DNA of 37,985 nucleotides, taken from assembly GCA_021162065.1 (NCBI GenBank), contig JAGGZK010000041.1:1-37985 (forward strand), in the 5' to 3' direction. This document shows, one piece after another, positions 1-8,110 of this stretch (positions are counted from its first letter, which is position 1; each line of letters opens with the position of its first letter). Under the pieces are notes generated by a model, which saw only the letters and a program-made list of their open reading frames with translations, had not been told where the DNA came from and made no database searches. The position numbers and the translations under genes are program-made. The DNA comes from Thermoplasmata archaeon (GTDB lineage: Archaea > Thermoplasmatota > E2 > UBA202 > JdFR-43).

Positions 1-14
1 CATCATCCATTCCA

Positions 15-530
15 TCACCATGGCACCTTCTTTAATTTTAATACGTAGGCCAATAAATTTGTTGCTAAATGTATCAGGGGGGTGAAGATGAGCAGGAAAA
101 GTATCCTGTAGGGCGTGAAATTGGACATAAACCATTCTCTGGAGATGATGAAGGAAAACAGCAGGGCTCCGAGGAGGAAATCTATCTGATCGGCCACCGG
201 CCATGGCTCCCCCCTCCTTCGCCCCAATCTTCTCTTTAAAAAGCTCTCCACCATATCCCCAACCAGAGCGCCGAATGAAAGGGCAAATAGAATTATCAAC
301 GATTCCATCCCCTCTCCAAATGAGGGGTGAACTGCATTCATGATTGTGCCTGCGGCAATCCCGGAAAAAATGCCTCCTGCCAGTCCCCTCCATGTCTTTC
401 CCTCGCCCAAAATGGGCTTTCCCCTCCATGTTTTCCCAAAATCTATGGGTTTCCCTCCTCCAAAAATCACGGCGGAGGCATTAGCAACGTAGGCGGGAAA
501 TATGAGCCACAGGGCATATAGAATGCTCAT
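15..530 (-). CDS. carS: CDP-archaeol synthase (CarS/DUF46 family membrane protein)
   Basis: Multi-TM protein with GKTWRG..GEGKTWRG, GALVGDMVESFLKRRLGRRRGEPWPVADQIDFLLGAL; typical of the archaeal CTP:archaeol cytidylyltransferase family. Start overlaps the upstream gene stop by 4 bp. Confidence 0.9.
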   Translation of the reverse strand: MSILYALWLIFPAYVANASAVIFGGGKPIDFGKTWRGKPILGEGKTWRGLAGGIFSGIAAGTIMNAVHPSFGEGMESLIILFALSFGALVGDMVESFLKRRLGRRRGEPWPVADQIDFLLGALLFSFIISREWFMSNFTPYRILFLLIFTPLIHLATNLLAYVLKLKKVPW

Positions 531-1705
531 TTGCTCACCTCCACTACCACAGTATCCGCCACCATATCCCCTATCCTCTGCCTCTTCGGACTTATCACTA
601 TGAATATGATGGAGAGGGCATACAAAATCAGGAAGAACTCAACTATTCTGAATATGTTGCGTGTGAATATGGCCATGAAATCCGCATTTCTGTTGTAAAT
701 GTTTCTCACCTCCATATCAAACAGGGCCTTTCCCACGGTTGTTCCGAAGAGGGACTCAAAGAAGAGAAAGTAAAGAAACTGAACCAGAATGGGAAAGGAT
801 ATCACCATGTACATTATGAAATCCATGAGGAAAAGGGAAAGCAGAATTATGGGAAAAAGTATGGCAAAATCCACAAGGAAGGCCATTATTCTTTTGGCGG
901 GGTCAGCATAAATCTTCACCATCCTGTTCATTCTTTTTAGGAGTTTTCTTTCTTCTCTGGCAGAGATACTCTCAATATCCATCCCCATGATTTTTCTGAA
1001 GATGCTTCTGTAATCCCCTCCAATGTCCATCATTTCTCCGGCGGCATATATCTCCCGCTGCAACCTTTCCATTCTCTTCTCGCTCGCTGTTGTTCTTCTC
1101 TTCTCCACAAAAAGAAAAGTGAGGCATATGGATATCATTCCCGCCAGATAGACCATATCATATATGCCAGCCCCTCCCATGGAACCAGCGAAGGGAGAGG
1201 AAAATATTTCGGGCAGATGGGCCATATCACCCCCTATGACAACTCCCAGGGTAGCAACGATGTAGGAAAAGGACATCGCCTTTGGACTGCGGAAATAAAA
1301 GAGGAGGGCAAGGAGAGAGGAGAGCAGGGAGGGTATAAAATAGTAGGGAAAATAGGATACCACCCCTTCCCCTGTCACGAAGGTTATCATGTAGGTGGCG
1401 AGGGAAACGATTGTTATGGAAATAAGCACCTTTAGAAAATTATGGGAGTTTCTGGCAATCAGATAGAAGGAAAGGACAAGAGGTATTAGAGCGCCCCCCA
1501 CATTGAGGGCCAGAAAATAATCCTTGGAAACAAAAAGGGGCATGTTCATGAACATGGTGAAGGAAGAGCCCGCAATGAGCAAACCTATCTCCCTTTTCCC
1601 AATTCCCACCTCCTCGAAGGTTTTCCAGTAAATGAGGGAAAAGGTGAACAAAAGGGCAATGAGAATTATGGGGAACATTACGGTGAGCAGCAATTCCGTC
1701 AGCAC
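527..1705 (-). CDS. Membrane protein: N-terminal DUF1614-like region fused to a C-terminal RDD domain
   Basis: C-terminus PAKRIMAFLVDFAIL...FGTTVGKALFDMEVRN...RNIFRIVEF...RQRIGDMVADTVVVE is a clear RDD pattern; N-terminus is polytopic with GGDMAHLPEIF..GGAGIYDMVYLAG. Confidence 0.75.
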   Translation of the reverse strand: MLTELLLTVMFPIILIALLFTFSLIYWKTFEEVGIGKREIGLLIAGSSFTMFMNMPLFVSKDYFLALNVGGALIPLVLSFYLIARNSHNFLKVLISITIVSLATYMITFVTGEGVVSYFPYYFIPSLLSSLLALLFYFRSPKAMSFSYIVATLGVVIGGDMAHLPEIFSSPFAGSMGGAGIYDMVYLAGMISICLTFLFVEKRRTTASEKRMERLQREIYAAGEMMDIGGDYRSIFRKIMGMDIESISAREERKLLKRMNRMVKIYADPAKRIMAFLVDFAILFPIILLSLFLMDFIMYMVISFPILVQFLYFLFFESLFGTTVGKALFDMEVRNIYNRNADFMAIFTRNIFRIVEFFLILYALSIIFIVISPKRQRIGDMVADTVVVEVSK

Positions 1706-1748
1706 AACTCTGATAGATGAGGAGGTTAAAAAAATCTTTGGTATTTAT

Positions 1749-2294
1749 TCAATCCGCATATGTCAAACTAACTCTGATGCACATTCCATTGAAAGAGATA
1801 TAATCTCCTCTCTTCTCCAGAAATTTCTTTACTTCCTTGCCCTCCTTTGCTGATATTTCGGCATGATAGCATGTCTCGTTGGTTGAGAGGAGATACTGGA
1901 CTGCCTTCCATAATTCGGGGCATTCTTTTATTTCTGCCTCTGTAACATTGAGGTATTGATCGCATTCTATTCTTTCCACTCTCAAATAAACCTGGCTTCT
2001 TGTGGCAGAGATTGTAAAAAATAGGAGGAAAAGGATTGTGATGGTGAGTGCAGAGATGACAAGAGATTTTGAAAGAAAGGAGGAATCGAAACCATGTTTA
2101 AGGATATATATAAAGGAAAGCAGAAGGAAGAATATGCCCATGAGGAGGAATGATATGAGCAACTCCATTATTCCACTTATATCATGATGGAAAAAGTTCT
2201 CAATAAATCCTCTTGCCCCATAAATATCGAAACCAATCAGAAAGGAGAGGATGGATGTAAGAACGAAAGGGAGATATCTCCACTTCTCTTCCAT
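1749..2294 (-). CDS. Hypothetical membrane protein (about 3 TM, C-terminal Cys-containing exodomain)
   Basis: ORF with three hydrophobic segments then a domain with four Cys (ECDQ, ECPE, ETCYH, GMCIRV); AT-rich divergent promoter region shared with 2339+. Confidence 0.65.
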   Translation of the reverse strand: MEEKWRYLPFVLTSILSFLIGFDIYGARGFIENFFHHDISGIMELLISFLLMGIFFLLLSFIYILKHGFDSSFLSKSLVISALTITILFLLFFTISATRSQVYLRVERIECDQYLNVTEAEIKECPELWKAVQYLLSTNETCYHAEISAKEGKEVKKFLEKRGDYISFNGMCIRVSLTYAD

Positions 2295-2338
2295 AAATAC
2301 ATAACAATATCTTTTTAAAGAGTTTTACATAGCATAGC

Positions 2339-3382
2339 ATGGAGGAGGAAATAAAAATCCCTGAGTTCGACGAGGAAAAATTCATGGAAAAGGAAAGAAG
2401 GAAAGCCAAAACCGCCTTCGTGGCATTCTTATTTGGTGTTTTCATGGCCATCATATGCCACCTTCTATGGAGAAATCTTGATGAAGGGCTGAAATGGCCC
2501 CTCTCCTTCCTTCTTGCCATAGCATCCATCGGCTTCATGGCAAAGATTCTTCAACTCCTGAAGGTTGATATAAACTCCTTCACAAAAAAGGAGTGGTTTG
2601 GCTCCATCGCCTTCTATTTCTTTACATGGCTTGCCATATTCATTCTGTCCATAAATCCTCCCTTCTATGATGCCTCTCCCCCAAAAATGGATGTCGCCCT
2701 GCTTCCGGAAATACAGGGGGAGAACGGGAGCATAATGGTGCTGGCGTATGTGAGCGATAATGTTGGGGTGGAGGATGTCAAAATAAACATTTCCGGCGTC
2801 GAGCATGAGATGAGAAAGGACGAGGATGGCGTATATGTATATAATTGCTCGACTGGAGGAGAGTTCCTCATATCATCCGTAGATAAAAATGGAAATGTGG
2901 CCACCTGGAAGGGGATGCTGCATTTCATGGATGATGTGGTGGATGTTGTCATTCCGGATGAACCTTTAAAGGCCGGGGATACCATAGAGATAAGAGTTTA
3001 CAAAAACGTGAGCGATGTGAATTTCAGAGTATATTACATGATAAACGGGGTGGAGGTGAATGCCACCTACGATGGAGAAAGCAGCCGATATTATATCTAC
3101 AAGACCTCACCCTCCTATGAGGGGTGGAAGGAAGGAGACAATGACATGGAGGTGTGGGTGGAGGTATTTCATTATTTCCCGGGCATGGATAAGGGATATG
3201 TGAATAAAATATATGGGGGAAATTATACAATAAAAACCGCAACCGATGAAGACATAGGCAAGATTGCTTCCCCTGAGATAAAGGACTTGCCCGGTCCCGT
3301 GAGTCTGCGCACTCCCGGCTTTGGGTTGCTTGCCCTCGTTGTTTCTCTCGCCCTTGTGTTACTCAGAAAAAAGAGAAGATAG
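2339..3382 (+). CDS. Surface protein with N-terminal TM helices, Ig-like exodomain and PGF-CTERM-like tail
   Basis: Hydrophobic helices in the first ~110 aa, beta-rich Ig-like middle, C-terminus PGPVSLRTPGFGLLALVVSLALVLLRKKRR matching the PGF + TM + basic tail architecture. Confidence 0.7.
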   Translation: MEEEIKIPEFDEEKFMEKERRKAKTAFVAFLFGVFMAIICHLLWRNLDEGLKWPLSFLLAIASIGFMAKILQLLKVDINSFTKKEWFGSIAFYFFTWLAIFILSINPPFYDASPPKMDVALLPEIQGENGSIMVLAYVSDNVGVEDVKINISGVEHEMRKDEDGVYVYNCSTGGEFLISSVDKNGNVATWKGMLHFMDDVVDVVIPDEPLKAGDTIEIRVYKNVSDVNFRVYYMINGVEVNATYDGESSRYYIYKTSPSYEGWKEGDNDMEVWVEVFHYFPGMDKGYVNKIYGGNYTIKTATDEDIGKIASPEIKDLPGPVSLRTPGFGLLALVVSLALVLLRKKRR

Positions 3383-4984
3383 ATTTATCTCGAAGGCAAT
3401 GACGGGATATTCCAGCCCAAAATTGAGTATGACAGATGGCTTTATTTCCCCGAAGTATCCCACCTCCCTTCCATTCACCTTTATCGAGGCACATCTCCCC
3501 TCTATAAAAGCACCATCCTCTTTTTCCTCCACCTCCATATCATACCCGAGATTTCTCAGTATTGCCTCCACTATGGATTTGCACTCCGTAAAATTTGCCC
3601 GGGAATCTATTTTAACTCCTCCAAGCATTGTGAGTTGCCTCGCCACATCGCCGTCCATAGAAATCACGTCTCCCACCTCATATATCTGCTGTGGGAGGTC
3701 ATTGTGTCGGTTTTTTGAAAGAATTTCCATAAGGGATGGAATAAGAGATGACCTAACAATGGAATGCTCTGCTGAAATGGGGTTCGCTATCTCCACCACA
3801 TCCCCCTTTCTCTCCATCTTGGAAAATTCCTTCTCAGGCCCGGATATGCTAAGCGTGACTATATCATTGAAGCCGAGGCCTATCATGGTGTGATGAACCC
3901 TTGAAAATGAGAAGGAGGAACCGAAGGTAACCTCCGATGGCAACCTTTCATCAAACCTCTCATATCCATATCCTATGGCAATATCCTCAACTATGTCTAT
4001 TGGATGCAATATGTCCGCCCGCCAGGCGGGTGACAGCACCTTTATTTTATTGCCCTTAAGTGAGGCGTCGTGCCCCATTCTAAGCAGCGCCTCCACCATC
4101 TCCTTCGCATTTTCAACACCCAGAATTTTTTTCACATAATCCAGCGAAACTTCGCTTTCCATGGGAGTGAGGTCTGGGGTAACCATGGTTTTATCTCCGA
4201 TAATCTTCACCTGTTCCAGTTTGCCTCCCCTCTCCGCCAGAGATGTGGAGATTATGTTGAGCGCAAATATCACCGCATTCAAATCTGTGCCGGTGACATC
4301 TATGAATATATTTCTGGTGTGCTCCTTCAGAGCGGTGAGCTGACCATTTATTATGGGGGGGAAGGAAAGCACATTATCATTTTTGTCCACTATTATCGGG
4401 TAAAGGGGGGCATCCTTCAGTAGATGGGCGTAAGCAACTCCCTTCTCATGTTTTTCCAGTATCTCCCTGAGATTCATTTCCTCATCCTTTGCCAGTGGAA
4501 CGAAACTCACCTTTTCGGGCTTCACAGCCTTGTAGAGAAAGGGTGGCTCCACCCTGTCAAGATCGTGAACGCCTATGGCCATTTTTTTCCTGTCCTTTCC
4601 TATGGAGAAATGGAGTTTTTCCTGCACCTCCATCAGAGATGCAATGGTCTCATCATTCAGCTCAACGTTTCGCACAACAGCGCCTCCTATAAAGGGCCTC
4701 ACCCCCTTCACACTCTCATCAACAGTTAGTGATATGAAGGGAGGCGATACATCATATTTCCTTATTCCCTTCTCAAGTCCAAAAAAGCAGCGGAGAGCCC
4801 TTGCCATTCCCTCAACACTGAGTAAATCGGGGCGATTGGGAAAAACCTCTATGCTTATCTCATTCCCTTCCATTCTCTCCAGACACACTCCCATCATGGG
4901 TATCCTTTTCATGAGTTCCTCTCTATCGATCTCCTCTCCTATGAGGTTCATGAGGTCGTAATAGTCAAAGTTAATTACCGGCAT
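3359..4984 (-). CDS. pheT: Phenylalanyl-tRNA synthetase beta subunit
   Basis: MPVINFDYYDLMNLIG..., EVFPNRPDLLSVEGMARALR, IFIDVTGTD, IANPISAEHSIVRSSLIPSLM, YEVGDV, GYFGEIKPSVI. Internal ATG at 4984 preferred over the ORF start at 5056. 3' end overlaps the convergent gene by 24 bp. Confidence 0.93.
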   Translation of the reverse strand: MPVINFDYYDLMNLIGEEIDREELMKRIPMMGVCLERMEGNEISIEVFPNRPDLLSVEGMARALRCFFGLEKGIRKYDVSPPFISLTVDESVKGVRPFIGGAVVRNVELNDETIASLMEVQEKLHFSIGKDRKKMAIGVHDLDRVEPPFLYKAVKPEKVSFVPLAKDEEMNLREILEKHEKGVAYAHLLKDAPLYPIIVDKNDNVLSFPPIINGQLTALKEHTRNIFIDVTGTDLNAVIFALNIISTSLAERGGKLEQVKIIGDKTMVTPDLTPMESEVSLDYVKKILGVENAKEMVEALLRMGHDASLKGNKIKVLSPAWRADILHPIDIVEDIAIGYGYERFDERLPSEVTFGSSFSFSRVHHTMIGLGFNDIVTLSISGPEKEFSKMERKGDVVEIANPISAEHSIVRSSLIPSLMEILSKNRHNDLPQQIYEVGDVISMDGDVARQLTMLGGVKIDSRANFTECKSIVEAILRNLGYDMEVEEKEDGAFIEGRCASIKVNGREVGYFGEIKPSVILNFGLEYPVIAFEINLSSLFSE

Positions 4985-5102
4985 CCTGAGATAATCTGAA
5001 AATCCTATTTTATTTTGTCGATGTTTGTTAATGGTTGCAAATTGATCTTCATCCATAACAACATCTCAAAAAATATTTCTATATCCCCTTTATTACACAT
5101 AG

Positions 5103-6077
5103 ATGTTCGTCTCTGCTGGCGACCTGGAAAAATATGCTTTTTGTCCCCTGTCTTGGTGGCTCAGCAGAAGGCACAAAATTGTTGAAAAACAGGGCATAAA
5201 ACACCACAAAAAGGTGGAGAAGGAACTTTCCACCATAAAGGAGAAGGAGAAGAAGGTAAGATTTTATGAGAAATATATATTATTCTTTGCTCTCGCCGCC
5301 TCCATAGTGGCGATGGTGGGCGTCGCCTTTCTTTACGGAAAACTTGAGATATTCTGGGAATATTTTTTAGTTATCATAGCCCTTCTCTGGCTTCTCAATG
5401 CCACCTTCTTCCTTTACAGGGTGAGCAGGGTGGAGAGCATTCTGCGGGCAAGGTATGAGAAACTGCTTCTTGTTTCCTCCATGGGGGCCATAATAATATC
5501 CACCTTTCTGATAATCTCATCCAACCCGCCCGATGAAAAATGGAGCAGATTTGCGGAAATACTTGCCCTCATATGGGTGATAACCGCCAACATGCTTTTC
5601 TACAGATATGTTGTTCTGTCAGATGAGATACTCTCCAAAAAGGTGAAGTATGTTCCTCTGAGGGGAGAAATAGAATATGTGGGCAGCAACAGGAAGGGAG
5701 AGGAGATAACATCTGAAAAATACGGGATAAGGGGCACACCGGATTATGTCATAAAAATTGATGATGATTATATTCCCGTGGAGGAGAAAAGTGCAGATAT
5801 AAAACAGCCCCTCTTCCACCATGTCATTCAGATAACCGCCTACTGCATGCTTGTGGAGGACAGATATGGCGTTCCACCCCCCTATGGCATAATAAAATAC
5901 AAAAACGCCCAGTTCAAAATACCCTATGAAAAAAGATGGAAGGACATGGTTTTAGAAATGAGAGAAAAAATGCTCAGAGATATGGAAAGAGGTGGGGCGC
6001 ACAGAAATCACAACAACATAAAAAAATGCAGAAGATGCTCTTACAGGGAAAAATGTCCCGAGAGCATGGCATCATAA
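5103..6077 (+). CDS. Cas4-like (RecB/PD-(D/E)XK, Fe-S) nuclease with a transmembrane insertion
   Basis: N-terminal lone Cys (YAFCPLSWWLS), HHKKVEKE, GTPDYVI, PVEEKS (ExK), HHVIQITAYCMLVEDRYG (QxxxY), C-terminal CRRCSYREKCPE cluster. About 4 hydrophobic helices lie between the His motif and GTPDY. Confidence 0.8.
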   Translation: MFVSAGDLEKYAFCPLSWWLSRRHKIVEKQGIKHHKKVEKELSTIKEKEKKVRFYEKYILFFALAASIVAMVGVAFLYGKLEIFWEYFLVIIALLWLLNATFFLYRVSRVESILRARYEKLLLVSSMGAIIISTFLIISSNPPDEKWSRFAEILALIWVITANMLFYRYVVLSDEILSKKVKYVPLRGEIEYVGSNRKGEEITSEKYGIRGTPDYVIKIDDDYIPVEEKSADIKQPLFHHVIQITAYCMLVEDRYGVPPPYGIIKYKNAQFKIPYEKRWKDMVLEMREKMLRDMERGGAHRNHNNIKKCRRCSYREKCPESMAS

Positions 6078-6079
6078 TT

Positions 6080-6301
6080 TCATATGCTCTTCTTTATGTT
6101 CTCCACTATCTTTCTGATTTTTTTCTGTCTTATCCCCTTCTCCTCCTCCAGGGCCTTCCTTATTTCCTCCAGTCTCAGTTTTATGGCCTCCAGCGAAAAT
6201 TCCGCAACACTTCTGTAGCCATATCTCGGATCGTCTATAACAACCCTCTTTATTTCCTCGTGCAAATCCTTTGGAATAGAGACGGTGCTGTATTTCACCA
6301 T
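6080..6301 (-). CDS. Ribbon-helix-helix (CopG/MetJ-like) DNA-binding protein
   Basis: MVKYSTVSIPKDLHEEIKRVVIDDPRYGYRSVAEFSLEAIKLRLEEIRK: short beta strand followed by two helices. Confidence 0.75.
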   Translation of the reverse strand: MVKYSTVSIPKDLHEEIKRVVIDDPRYGYRSVAEFSLEAIKLRLEEIRKALEEEKGIRQKKIRKIVENIKKSI

Positions 6302-6389
6302 GATATCTTATTTGAGATGGAAATAAATAATTTACTGTAAGATTGTTCATGGCCCTCAATTATTTATAGGAGGAGTTTCTTCAAAAAGC

Positions 6390-8108
6390 GTGATACGGCT
6401 TGGAAAACTTGCATTGCATCACTGCAGGGACTGCAATCTGCCTCTCCTGAAAAGGAGTTGCTCATGTGGAGGGGAAGTGGAGCAGGTGAGGTTAACCCCT
6501 CCAGGGGATGTGAGACCTGCCTTTGAATTCGACAGAAAAATGCTGAAAGATATCATAAATAATCAGTTTGGCTCCTCATACATTCCAGAGGTGGTTCTTC
6601 TCAACCCCACCCCGGCCATAGACAAGAAGGATGAGGTGATAATAGATGGCAGGGTGGCAGGGAATTTAATTTATGACATATGGGAGAAAAGGTTTAAGTT
6701 TCAGCCCCGCCCCTGGTATGCTTCCCTGCTGGATATAAAGAGAGGATATGTGGTGGCGGACAGGGGGGCAATACCGTACATTCTGAAAACCTCCAATCTG
6801 ATGGCTCCAGGAGTGAAGGAGGCATGCAACGATATAAGCAAGGGAGATGAGGTGGTGGTGCTTGATGAAGACATGAGGGTGGTGGCAACCGGAATGGCCA
6901 GAATGGACGGAGAGGAAATGAAGGGCAAGAGAGGAATGGCGGTGAAGATAAGGGCAAGGGGATTGGAAAAGGGGGAAAGAGGGAAAGCCATTACATGGTA
7001 TGATGTGGTGAGGGAGAATCGGGATGTTATAGAAAGCATGGTGGGGGGAGAGATAAAATTCATACAGGAGACGGTGGAGAAGTATAGAAAGCCATATGCT
7101 GTTTCCTTCAGTGGAGGAAAGGACAGCCTTTCTACCCTTCTCCTCCTTCTGGAGGCAGGATATGAGCCGCCCCTCCTCTTTCTAAACACCGGACTGGAGT
7201 TTGATGAGACGGTGGAACATGTTTATGATACTGCCTCGAGATATGGGCTTGAACTGCTGGAGGGGAAGGCAGGAAACAAATTCTGGGAGGCAATAAGATT
7301 TTTCGGCCCCCCTGCCCGCGACTACAGATGGTGCTGCAAGACCTGCAAACTGGGTGTGGCGGCCATGCTCATAAAAAAGCATTTCCCCCACGGCGTTCTA
7401 TCCTTCATAGGACAGCGAAGATATGAATCGGAGCACAGGGCAAGGCATGGAAAAATATGGAATAACCCCTGGGTGGGGGGGCAGATTGCTGCTTCACCCA
7501 TACAGAACTGGACCGCCCTCCACATATGGCTGTATCTCTTCATGAGAGGGGCAAAATGGAATGTGCTATATGAGCAGGGTTTCGGAAGGATAGGATGCTG
7601 GCTATGCCCGGCGAGCGATATGGCGGAGTTTGAGTTGAAAAGGCACCCCGACTGGGAGAAGTTTGAGAGAGAGCTGGAAAAATTCTCCAGAAAACATAAT
7701 TTGCCGGAAGAATGGATCTCCCTCGGGCTATGGAGATGGCGCCGCCCGCCGAAATGGAGTGGTGTGAGTTATAAAATAGAGGAGAAAAGAGAATACAGGA
7801 TAAGAGGAAATGAGGAGAGGGTGGAGAACTTTCTAAGAATTCTGGGGGATGTGGAGAAGATAGGCAGGGAAAAATACAGGGTGGGAGAAATAGATATTGA
7901 ATTGGGTGAAGAGATAAAGGCCAGTGATAAAGAAAAACTTGTAAAAGACATCATATACAGAGGGATAGAATGCGTGGGATGTGGGGTGTGTGTGGCCAAA
8001 TGTCCGCAGAATGCCATATACATGAAGGACGGAAAGGCATGGATAGGTGAGTCATGCATCCATTGCCTGCAATGTATGGATGAGTGTCCAGTTATAGTTT
8101 TCAGATAA
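6390..8108 (+). CDS. PAPS-reductase-family PP-loop protein with N-terminal zinc ribbon, PUA-like domain and C-terminal 2x[4Fe-4S] ferredoxin domain
   Basis: CRDCNLPLLKRSCSCGG zinc ribbon; GDEVVVLDEDMRVVATGMARM PUA-like; AVSFSGGKDSLSTLLLL PP-loop; WCCKTCKLG; CVGCGVCVAKCPQNAI...CIHCLQCMDECP ferredoxin. GTG start. Confidence 0.85.
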   Translation: MIRLGKLALHHCRDCNLPLLKRSCSCGGEVEQVRLTPPGDVRPAFEFDRKMLKDIINNQFGSSYIPEVVLLNPTPAIDKKDEVIIDGRVAGNLIYDIWEKRFKFQPRPWYASLLDIKRGYVVADRGAIPYILKTSNLMAPGVKEACNDISKGDEVVVLDEDMRVVATGMARMDGEEMKGKRGMAVKIRARGLEKGERGKAITWYDVVRENRDVIESMVGGEIKFIQETVEKYRKPYAVSFSGGKDSLSTLLLLLEAGYEPPLLFLNTGLEFDETVEHVYDTASRYGLELLEGKAGNKFWEAIRFFGPPARDYRWCCKTCKLGVAAMLIKKHFPHGVLSFIGQRRYESEHRARHGKIWNNPWVGGQIAASPIQNWTALHIWLYLFMRGAKWNVLYEQGFGRIGCWLCPASDMAEFELKRHPDWEKFERELEKFSRKHNLPEEWISLGLWRWRRPPKWSGVSYKIEEKREYRIRGNEERVENFLRILGDVEKIGREKYRVGEIDIELGEEIKASDKEKLVKDIIYRGIECVGCGVCVAKCPQNAIYMKDGKAWIGESCIHCLQCMDECPVIVFR

Positions 8109-8110
8109 TT

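Noticed and set aside
3321-3893. 190-aa plus-strand ORF antisense to pheT
   Set aside because: Ser/Pro-rich shadow ORF; the pheT reading is strongly supported.
4014-4032. GC-rich palindrome CCCGCCAGGCGGG
   Set aside because: Inside pheT coding sequence, short, no associated regulatory context.
5103-6077. CRISPR-Cas locus suggested by the Cas4-like gene
   Set aside because: No repeat-spacer array and no cas1/cas2/effector genes seen anywhere in the window.
6080-6301. Toxin-antitoxin module based on the RHH protein
   Set aside because: No adjacent PIN, RelE or HEPN toxin; the neighbours are a Cas4-like nuclease and a PP-loop fusion protein.
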